Shown here: positions 57,973-64,000 of the stretch, piece after piece
Layout: each line of letters opens with the position of its first letter
Numbering within the stretch: the first letter of the stretch is position 1
Assembly (NCBI RefSeq): GCF_014651855.1
Contig: NZ_BMXR01000006.1
Location: 62,001-126,000 of the forward strand
DNA length: 64,000 bases
Direction of reading: 5' to 3'
DNA from: Saccharospirillum salsuginis
Lineage (GTDB): Bacteria > Pseudomonadota > Gammaproteobacteria > Pseudomonadales > Natronospirillaceae
Notes under the pieces: generated by a model
What the model saw: the letters and a program-made list of their open reading frames with translations, nothing else
The model's database searches: none
Told to the model about the DNA's origin: nothing
Position numbers and translations under genes: made by a program

Positions 57973-58244
57973 TCGTTTGGGCGCATATTTAACGGAAAAA
58001 AGGCCCGAAAAATAGCTGAAAAATTTCGTACCGATGTTGCTTAAGAGCGACCCGTTTTGACCCCTTTCCGACGCTAGTCCAAACGGACTAAAGAGCGCTC
58101 AAATCAAGCCCGAATAGGCGGGTTTCGGATCATCTTTTAGACCTTTTTATCAAGCCATGTCTCATATGATTCTCCTGCTCACACGACATGAGCGAGGCGC
58201 ACGTTCACCCCTATGGACAAGGTCCATCGGCAGGAGGAAAAACA
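57973..58244 (+). promoter_or_regulatory. Upstream region of the demethylase/one-carbon operon
   Basis: An inverted repeat TAGTCC-AAAC-GGACTA (58075-58090) lies 155 bases before the start, a possible operator. AGGAGG at 58232-58237 is a consensus ribosome site for the ATG at 58245. No TGTCGC half-site is present in this 337-bp gap, so control differs from the betaine genes. Confidence 0.45.
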
Positions 58245-59480
58245 ATGGGTACGCAAACACAACAACAAGAATTCGGCTTCGGAACTCAGATTCGTAAATC
58301 ACCGTATTTCGATGCCACCGTACGCTGGGGCGCCCGGGGTTTCTCAGTGTACAACCACATGTATATTCCCCGTGACTTCGGCGACCCCGAGCGCAACTTC
58401 TGGAACCTGGTGAATCACGCCATCCTGTGTGATGTGGCGGTCGAGCGTCAGGTCGAGATTACCGGTCCGGACGCCGCACGGTTTGTCCAGATGCTGACCC
58501 CGCGCAATCTCTCCACCTGTGCCGTGGGCCAGTGCAAGTATGTGTTTCTCACCAACGCCGACGGCGGCATCCTGAACGACCCGATTCTGCTTCGCCTGGA
58601 GGAGAACCGCTTCTGGCTCTCGTTGGCGGACAGCGACATTCTGTTGTGGGCGCAGGGCGTGGCCGTTCACTCGGGGCTGGACGTGTCGATTCACGAACCG
58701 GATGTGTCACCGCTTCAACTGCAAGGGCCCCAGTCCGGACACATCATGCAGGCCCTGTTCGGCGACAGCATTACCGACCTGCGGTACTTCTGGCTGCGCG
58801 AATATGACCTGGACGGCATTCCCCTGATCGTCTCCCGGACCGGTTGGTCCAGCGAACTGGGCTATGAACTGTATTTACTGGACGGCCGTCACGGTGATCG
58901 GCTGTGGGAAAAGATCATGGCCGCCGGTGAGCCCTACGGCCTCCAGCCCGGACACACATCGACCATTCGTCGCATTGAAGGCGGCATGCTGTCGTACCAC
59001 GCCGATATGGATATCCACACCAATCCCTACGAGGTGGGTATGGATCGGTTGGTCGACCTGGACATGGACGCGGACTTCATCGGCAAGGCGGCGCTCAAAC
59101 GCATCCGCGAACAGGGCGTGTCGCGCAAGCAAGTCGGCCTCGAGATCGAAGGCCCCGCGCTGACCGGACCGAATGCCCGGTTCTGGGCTTTGACCACAGG
59201 CGGCGACACCGTCGGTCGGGTGACCTCGGCCGTGTATTCCCCGCGCCTCGGCAAGAACATCTCCCTGGCCATGGTCGGAGTTGAGTACGCCGCATTGGGC
59301 ACCTGGTTGGAGGTCGAAACCCCGCACGGCACCGTCACAGCAACCGTCGTCGACAAACCCTTTTTCGATCCCAGAAAGGAAATCGCCGCCACCGGCTCGC
59401 GTCAGCACGCGACCCCGACCGTGAACGACCCGGCATTGCACGACACCTCGCTCGCCGCCGCGTTGAGCCAGGCCCTGTAG
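58245..59480 (+). CDS. dmdA: DmdA/GcvT-family tetrahydrofolate-dependent demethylase
   Basis: 411 aa from the ATG at 58245 after a perfect AGGAGG. It has the GcvT aminomethyltransferase fold, and segments recall DMSP demethylase DmdA rather than GcvT: ERQVEITGPDAARFVQML, TPRNLSTCAVGQCKYV, LADSDILLWAQGVAV, EPDVSPLQLQGPQSG. DmdA moves a methyl from dimethylsulfoniopropionate to THF, giving methyl-THF. A C-terminal extension of about 30 residues is unlike GcvT. The downstream MTHFR-like, FolD and PurU proteins would oxidise that methyl group to formate. Another methylated solute as substrate is possible, so the symbol is provisional. Confidence 0.75.
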   Translation: MGTQTQQQEFGFGTQIRKSPYFDATVRWGARGFSVYNHMYIPRDFGDPERNFWNLVNHAILCDVAVERQVEITGPDAARFVQMLTPRNLSTCAVGQCKYVFLTNADGGILNDPILLRLEENRFWLSLADSDILLWAQGVAVHSGLDVSIHEPDVSPLQLQGPQSGHIMQALFGDSITDLRYFWLREYDLDGIPLIVSRTGWSSELGYELYLLDGRHGDRLWEKIMAAGEPYGLQPGHTSTIRRIEGGMLSYHADMDIHTNPYEVGMDRLVDLDMDADFIGKAALKRIREQGVSRKQVGLEIEGPALTGPNARFWALTTGGDTVGRVTSAVYSPRLGKNISLAMVGVEYAALGTWLEVETPHGTVTATVVDKPFFDPRKEIAATGSRQHATPTVNDPALHDTSLAAALSQAL

Positions 59481-59537
59481 CCCGAGATCCCGAGGTCAAC
59501 CACAGCGTTTACGCACGAACAGTAGAAGGGGGTTTTT

Positions 59538-60491
59538 ATGGGGTTGTTGTCGTTTCGTAACCGATCCAGCGTGTCCAGCAGCGAAAAGCGGACCGACCGG
59601 TTATTGGCATCGTTTCTGCGCGACTTTTCGATCGAGGTGATTCCGCGTACGGCCGACAAGGTCGATTCGTTTCGGGATCTGCTGCCGACGGGGACCCGGG
59701 TCTACATCGCCCACCTCGACGGCACACCGATTGACGACATGGTGAGCACTGCACGGCGATTGTCCGACGAGGGCTTTGCGGTGATGCCGCATTTCCCCGC
59801 ACGCCTCATCAAAAACCGAGGCGAGTTGGCCGAGTGGATCGCCCGTTACCAGGGCGACGCGGGCGTGTCTCAGGGCTTGCTGATTGGCGGTGGCGCATCC
59901 GCCCCGGTCGGCGAATTTGGCGACACCCTGCAGATGTTGGAGACCGGTCTGTTCGACGGGTTCGAGCATCTGCACATCGCCGGGCACCCCGAAGGCAACC
60001 GCGACATCGACCCCGATGGCTCCGACGAGATGCTGATGCAGGCCCTGAGATGGAAGCAGGCCTTTCTCGACCGCACCGACGCCCGGGTGGCGATCACGAC
60101 CCAGTTTTGTTTCGAAGCGGAGCCGGTCATTGCCTGGGCCGATCGGCTGGCGGAAGAGGGCATCGGCCTGCCGATTCACATCGGCCTGGCCGGGCCGGCT
60201 CAACTCCACACACTGATAAAATACGCCCTGGCGTGTGGCGTCGGCCCCAGCCTGCGCGTCCTGCAACGGCGGGCCAGGGACGTCACCAAACTGCTGGTGC
60301 CCTATGAACCCACCGAGCTGTTGATGGAACTGGCGGCCCACAAACAACGCCACCCGGATTTCGGCATCGAACGGGTGCATTTCTTCCCGCTGGGCGGCAT
60401 CCACGCCAACGCCGAATGGGTGGCCGAACACAGCGGGGGCGCAGACCGCCCCGCCACGCTGAAGCACGACCGGACTGAGGTGACCTCATGA
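59538..60491 (+). CDS. Methylenetetrahydrofolate reductase family protein
   Basis: 317 aa TIM-barrel protein of the MetF family: [14 protein letters not shown] (the Glu is the family's catalytic position in FE(F/V)-P motifs), [35 protein letters not shown] and [15 protein letters not shown]. It is shorter and more divergent than housekeeping MetF. In this operon it probably runs in the oxidative direction, methyl-THF to methylene-THF, fed by the upstream demethylase; that direction is inference. GAAGGGGG lies before the ATG. Stop overlaps the folD start (ATGA). Confidence 0.87.
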   Translation: MGLLSFRNRSSVSSSEKRTDRLLASFLRDFSIEVIPRTADKVDSFRDLLPTGTRVYIAHLDGTPIDDMVSTARRLSDEGFAVMPHFPARLIKNRGELAEWIARYQGDAGVSQGLLIGGGASAPVGEFGDTLQMLETGLFDGFEHLHIAGHPEGNRDIDPDGSDEMLMQALRWKQAFLDRTDARVAITTQFCFEAEPVIAWADRLAEEGIGLPIHIGLAGPAQLHTLIKYALACGVGPSLRVLQRRARDVTKLLVPYEPTELLMELAAHKQRHPDFGIERVHFFPLGGIHANAEWVAEHSGGADRPATLKHDRTEVTS

Positions 60492-61381
60492 CTGCGCAGC
60501 TCATCGACGGCAAGGCGTTCGCCGCCACACTTCGCGAGAAAGTAGCCGACCACGTCGCCCACCTGAAACGGACGCATGGCGTGACCCCAGGTCTCGCCGT
60601 GGTGCTGGTGGGTGACGACCCGGCGTCCCAGGTCTATGTGCGTTCAAAGCAAACGCAAACCCTGGTGGCGGGCATGCACTCCTACGAATACACCCTGCCC
60701 TCGGAGACCTCCGAAACCGATCTGTTGGGCCTGATCCGCGAACTCAATGCCGACCCGGACGTTCACGGCATCCTGGTTCAACTGCCGTTATCGGATCACA
60801 TCGATGAAGCGTCGGTGATCGAGTCGATCGACCCGGCCAAGGACGTGGATGGTTTTCACCCGGTCAATGTCGGTCGGCTCGCGACCGGGCAGACCACCCT
60901 GGTGCCGTGTACGCCCATGGGCTGCCTCATGATGCTGCGCGAGTACGGCGGTCGGTTGACCGGTCAGCACGCGGTTGTGATCGGTCGCTCCAACATCGTC
61001 GGCAAACCCATGGCCCAGTTGCTGTTGCGAGAGAACTGCACCGTCACCGTCGCTCATTCGAAAACCGTCGACCTGGCCTCGTTGGTGAACCGTGCGGACA
61101 TCGTCGTCGCGACGGTGGGGCGGCCTCACTTTGTGCAGGGCGAATGGCTGAAAACGGGGGCGACCGTGATCGACGTCGGGATCAACCGCATCGATCAGGG
61201 CGATGACACAACGCGACTGGTCGGCGATGTCGATTTCGACACCGCCAAAGACATCGCGTGCGCCATCACGCCGGTGCCGGGTGGCGTAGGGCCGATGACG
61301 ATCGCCTGTTTGCTCGCGAACACAGTGACCGCCTGCTGTCGGCAACTAACTCTACCCGAACCGGTTGGCCTGACGGTGTAG
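60488..61381 (+). CDS. folD: Bifunctional methylene-THF dehydrogenase / methenyl-THF cyclohydrolase
   Basis: 297 aa with the FolD hallmarks: catalytic YVRSKQTQ (Tyr, Lys), [27 protein letters not shown] and the NADP-binding [16 protein letters not shown], then [11 protein letters not shown]. It oxidises methylene-THF to 10-formyl-THF via methenyl-THF. The start overlaps the MTHFR-like stop by four bases after GAGGTGA, so it is coupled to it. Probably a catabolic FolD dedicated to this operon. Confidence 0.96.
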   Translation: MTAQLIDGKAFAATLREKVADHVAHLKRTHGVTPGLAVVLVGDDPASQVYVRSKQTQTLVAGMHSYEYTLPSETSETDLLGLIRELNADPDVHGILVQLPLSDHIDEASVIESIDPAKDVDGFHPVNVGRLATGQTTLVPCTPMGCLMMLREYGGRLTGQHAVVIGRSNIVGKPMAQLLLRENCTVTVAHSKTVDLASLVNRADIVVATVGRPHFVQGEWLKTGATVIDVGINRIDQGDDTTRLVGDVDFDTAKDIACAITPVPGGVGPMTIACLLANTVTACCRQLTLPEPVGLTV

Positions 61382-61387
61382 TTAGTT

Positions 61388-61565
61388 ACTCAAGTTTCGG
61401 AGTTCACTAATGGCTAGCGCAGGCTGCCGGGTCGACCCATTCGGGGATGTGTGAGGCATGGATGCCGAGGTCAAGCCCCCATGGATGGGTTTACGGCGAC
61501 CCCGAATGGGTCGACCCGGCAGCCTGTGCGGGTTTTGGCACCAAAGCGAACTCCGAAACTTGAGT
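61388..61565 (+). repeat. Family B structured repeat, copy 3, with outer 18-bp inverted repeat
   Basis: Outer arms ACTCAAGTTTCGGAGTTC (61388-61405) and GAACTCCGAAACTTGAGT (61548-61565) are perfectly complementary. Inside, TGGCTAGCGC begins the family B unit; arms CAGGCTGCCGGGTCGACCC and GGGTCGACCCGGCAGCCTG pair exactly, around the shared core GCATGGATGCCG, GTCAAGCCCCCATGGATGGG, TTTACGGCGA. It splits folD from the second purU. Confidence 0.8.
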
Positions 61566-61646
61566 TAATTAAACCCTCCACCTTCCAAGGTGGGTGCCTC
61601 GAGAACCATCCGTTTCGGTGACCGAAACGATCACAGGGGTAATACC

Positions 61647-62519
61647 ATGACCACAAGTACAACAACCTACACGTTGACCGGCAGCTGCCCGACCCGCTTG
61701 GGCGTGCTCGACCTGATCATCGGCACCCTGTACCGGAACCAATGCTATGCCTACGAAATGCACTCGTTCGATGACACCGACATCGGCCGGTTCTTCTTTC
61801 GGGTGGAGTTCTACCACGTCGGCGACGGCGAGTTTTCCGAGGAGGAACTGCGGCTTCAGTTTGCCGATCGGGCCGAGCCGTTCGAGATGAATTGGGAACT
61901 GTCCGACACGTCGACGCCGGAAAAAGTCGTGATCCTGGTCTCCAAATTCGACCACTGCCTACAGGACCTATTGCACCGCTACAGCACCGGCGCACTGAAC
62001 ATCGAAATACCGGCCATCATCTCCAACCATCCGGATCTGCAACGGATGGCGGACTGGTACGAGATTCCCTATTACCGCCTGCCCGTGACGGAAGACACCA
62101 AGCCACAGCAGGAAGCTCGCATGCTGGAGATCATCCGCGAGGTCGAAGCCGACCTGGTCGTGCTGGCGCGGTACATGCAAATCCTGTCCGAGGACCTGTG
62201 CAAGCAACTGCACGGCAAAGCCATCAACATTCATCACTCGCTGTTGCCGGGGTTCAAAGGGGCCAAGCCCTATCACCAGGCGTATGAAAAAGGCGTCAAA
62301 CTGGTGGGCGCCACCGCGCACTACGTGAGTGAAGATCTGGACGAAGGTCCAATCATCTTCCAGAACGTGGAGCACGTGGACCACACCTACACCCCCGAGC
62401 GTCTGGTGGCCAAGGGGCGGGACACCGAGCGCCTCGTGCTGGCCCGAGCGATCAAGTTACACACCGAGAAACGTTGCTTCCTGAACGGGAACAAAACCGT
62501 TGTCTTTCCGGGACATTAA
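61647..62519 (+). CDS. purU: Formyltetrahydrofolate deformylase (second copy)
   Basis: 290 aa from the ATG at 61647 (CAGGGGT upstream). ACT-like N-domain (about 8-88) and formyltransferase domain with ISNHPDLQRMADW, INIHHSLLPGFKGAKPYHQ and DEGPI, as in the copy at 22.9 kb; the N-terminal halves differ clearly. It completes the operon route from methyl-THF to formate and frees THF for the demethylase. Probably transcribed with folD despite the structured repeat between them. Confidence 0.95.
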   Translation: MTTSTTTYTLTGSCPTRLGVLDLIIGTLYRNQCYAYEMHSFDDTDIGRFFFRVEFYHVGDGEFSEEELRLQFADRAEPFEMNWELSDTSTPEKVVILVSKFDHCLQDLLHRYSTGALNIEIPAIISNHPDLQRMADWYEIPYYRLPVTEDTKPQQEARMLEIIREVEADLVVLARYMQILSEDLCKQLHGKAINIHHSLLPGFKGAKPYHQAYEKGVKLVGATAHYVSEDLDEGPIIFQNVEHVDHTYTPERLVAKGRDTERLVLARAIKLHTEKRCFLNGNKTVVFPGH

Positions 62520-62536
62520 CTGCAACCGTCTAACAT

Positions 62537-62558
62537 GGCTCACGCCCGAGTGTGAGCC
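62537..62558 (+). other. Small hairpin between purU and the OsmC gene
   Basis: GGCTCAC (62537-62543) pairs with GTGAGCC (62552-62558). No T-run follows and an AGGAG site comes directly after it, so it is more likely an mRNA element than a terminator. Confidence 0.4.
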
Positions 62559-62573
62559 ACAGGAGAACACGCT

Positions 62574-63023
62574 ATGTCTGAGCATCAATCCGCCATTCGC
62601 TGGCAGCGCAATACACACGAAACCGAGACGAACACCTACTCGCGTAACCACCAGGTGATGTTGAACGGGGGGCAGCAGGTCGACGTGTCCGCGTCGGTCG
62701 ATTTCAAAGGCGACCCCGGCTGTGCCGACCCGGAGCAAATGCTGGTCAGCGCGGTATCGAGCTGCCACATGCTGTTCTTTCTGGCGATTGCGGAATTTCA
62801 GGGGTACGAAGTCGACACCTACGAAGACAACCCCGTCGGCTACCTGGAGCGCGGTGAGAAAAAAAGCATGGAAGTGACGCGCATTGTGCTGTCACCCCAG
62901 GTCCGTTTCGCCGGTGAATCCGTGCCGGACGAGAGTGCGCTCGCCCGACTGCACGCCAGCGCGCATAAAAACTGTTTTATACGGAATTCGATCACCGCCG
63001 AGGTGACGATAGACCAACCCTAA
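62574..63023 (+). CDS. OsmC family protein
   Basis: 149 aa, the usual OsmC size. The two redox cysteines are in VSSCHMLFFLAIAE and AHKNCFIRNSI, and DPEQMLVSAVSSCH is the family's conserved helix. OsmC/Ohr proteins reduce organic hydroperoxides; this one is closer to the OsmC-like subgroup of uncertain substrate. In an operon that may produce sulfur volatiles or aldehydes, peroxide protection is plausible but unproven. Confidence 0.9.
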   Translation: MSEHQSAIRWQRNTHETETNTYSRNHQVMLNGGQQVDVSASVDFKGDPGCADPEQMLVSAVSSCHMLFFLAIAEFQGYEVDTYEDNPVGYLERGEKKSMEVTRIVLSPQVRFAGESVPDESALARLHASAHKNCFIRNSITAEVTIDQP

Positions 63024-63049
63024 TCAGCCGATTCAGGCGGGAGAGCGTT

Positions 63050-63865
63050 ATGACCACGATGACATCCAGCAACACAGCAGTGAACGACACCATCCTTCAA
63101 CGGGAAGACAAAGACGGCGCCGTGTATCTGACCTTAAATCGACCGGATAAATTCAACACCCTGTCCGAAGCCATGATGACGGCGTTGCAATGTGAGCTGG
63201 ACGACATCGCCGCCGACCCCACGGTGCGCTGTGTGGTGATCGCGGCCAACGGACGCGGATTTTGTGCCGGTCATGACCTGAAAGAAATGCGGGCCACGCC
63301 GGACCAGTCCTACTACCAATCCCTGTTTCGTCAGTGCAGCCGCATGATGCGCAGCATTGTCGATCTGCCGGTACCGGTGATCGCCAAAGTGCAGGGCATG
63401 GCCACGGCGGCGGGCTGTCAGTTGGTGGCCAGTTGCGACCTGGCCATCGCGGGCCGTTCGGCCAGTTTTGCGGTCTCGGGGATTAACCTGGGCCTGTTCT
63501 GTTCCACCCCCGCCGTCGCCCTGTCGCGCAGCATCGCCCCCAAGCGGGCCTTCGACATGCTGGTGACCGGTGAATTCGTCGATGCGGACACCGCCGCACA
63601 GTGGGGCCTGTTGAGCGGCGTCGTTGACGATGCCGACCTCGACGCGGCCGTGGAGGCGAAAGTGGCCACGATTTTGAGCAAGAGCCCGGCGGCGGTGCGC
63701 TATGGCAAGGCCATGTTTCACCCGCAACGGCAAATGGCGTTGGAAGAGGCGTATGACTACGCCGGCGACGTGATGGCGGACAACATGATGAACCCGGATG
63801 CGGGCGAGGGCATCGACGCCTTCCTGGGCAAGCGTAAGCCGGTCTGGGCACAGCCGGGTCACTGA
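63050..63865 (+). CDS. Enoyl-CoA hydratase/isomerase family protein
   Basis: 271 aa crotonase fold. Oxyanion-hole residues are in FCAGHDLKEM and KVQGMATAAGCQLVASCDLA; the usual two catalytic glutamates are not both evident (GINLGLFCSTPAVALSRSI), as in the ECHDC3-like branch. DMSP degraders use a crotonase (DmdD or AcuH) on the CoA intermediate after DmdA, so this protein could hydrate methylthioacryloyl-CoA. That reading depends on the DmdA assignment and on the next gene. A GGGAG site precedes the ATG. Confidence 0.88.
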   Translation: MTTMTSSNTAVNDTILQREDKDGAVYLTLNRPDKFNTLSEAMMTALQCELDDIAADPTVRCVVIAANGRGFCAGHDLKEMRATPDQSYYQSLFRQCSRMMRSIVDLPVPVIAKVQGMATAAGCQLVASCDLAIAGRSASFAVSGINLGLFCSTPAVALSRSIAPKRAFDMLVTGEFVDADTAAQWGLLSGVVDDADLDAAVEAKVATILSKSPAAVRYGKAMFHPQRQMALEEAYDYAGDVMADNMMNPDAGEGIDAFLGKRKPVWAQPGH

Positions 63866-63957
63866 TCCGGTTCAACCGTACCGAACGAGCCAACAAGGCA
63901 ACACAGGCCAGGGACGGACCGACATGCTCGTCTCTTGACCATCATCGGGGGTAAGCC

Positions 63958-64000
63958 ATGACTGAACTCTGCCACCTCAATGAGGCGCTCGACAAAAACG
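63958..64000 (+). CDS. Start of a further gene, cut by the window end
   Basis: Fourteen codons, MTELCHLNEALDKN, after GGGGGTAAGCC, on the same strand 92 bases after the hydratase gene. The ALDKN-type opening recalls short-chain acyl-CoA synthetases of the DmdB group, which would fit a DMSP-demethylation set, but so few residues cannot establish it. Confidence 0.4.
   Translation, partial: MTELCHLNEALDKN

Noticed and set aside
61388..61565. Family B repeat considered as an integron attC site.
   Set aside because: No GTTRRRY/RYYYAAC core pair at the ends, no integrase gene, and copies lie inside operons rather than between cassettes.

Overview
The window is about 64 kb of GC-rich DNA with gammaproteobacterial gene content and order. 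A salt-adapted, Oceanospirillales- or Pseudomonas-like marine bacterium fits best, because most of the sequence is devoted to taking up and breaking down the compatible solute glycine betaine. This taxonomic guess is an inference from gene content, not from a marker gene. I saw no rRNA, tRNA, CRISPR array or prophage.

Layout. (1) 1-19 kb is ordinary chromosome: a secreted beta-sandwich protein, two overlapping mgtE-type genes, an MscS-type channel, two diguanylate cyclases, a luciferase-like oxidoreductase, the ABC-F protein YbiT, a metallo-hydrolase/SnoaL/TetR group, a MATE pump, two secreted solute-binding proteins (the second at 46 kb), and a trio of exported proteins (choice-of-anchor-B beta-propeller, FixH/YtkA-like, di-haem peroxidase). 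(2) 19-20.3 kb is a REP-associated tyrosine transposase (RAYT) beside a 154-bp tandem array of its presumed palindromes; about ten related palindromes lie between genes further along. (3) 20.4-49 kb is the betaine/one-carbon region: frmA and fghA (glutathione-dependent formaldehyde oxidation), soxBDAG-purU (sarcosine to glycine), flavodoxin, sdaB, glyA, divergent gbcA/gbcB (betaine to dimethylglycine), the AraC-type regulator gbdR, dipeptidase-DUF5943-dgcA-dgcB-etfA-etfB (dimethylglycine to sarcosine), a binding protein and a BCCT transporter. (4) 49-54 kb is a molybdenum hydroxylase operon (iorA, iorB, cytochrome c, xdhC, mobA-like) divergent from a chemoreceptor. (5) 56.7-64 kb holds glutathione-independent formaldehyde dehydrogenase fdhA, then an operon of a DmdA/GcvT-type demethylase, MTHFR-like protein, FolD, a second PurU, OsmC, an enoyl-CoA hydratase and the first codons of another gene.

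How it works together. BCCT imports betaine; GbcAB, DgcAB with its private ETF, and SoxBDAG strip three methyl groups; GlyA and SdaB carry glycine through serine to pyruvate. Released formaldehyde goes to FrmA/FghA or FdhA, and folate-bound one-carbon units go to formate through FolD and PurU. A TGTCGC half-site sits in the coding orientation upstream of all seven transcription units that start a betaine step (soxB, glyA, gbcA, gbcB, dipeptidase-dgc, fdhA, BCCT). At soxB and glyA it belongs to a conserved 40-bp block with a second half-site exactly 21 bp away. I propose this as the GbdR operator.

The main undescribed structure is in the intergenic repeats: at least four palindromic families. 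One (family B, three copies) has arms that differ between copies yet stay complementary within each copy, around a conserved core.
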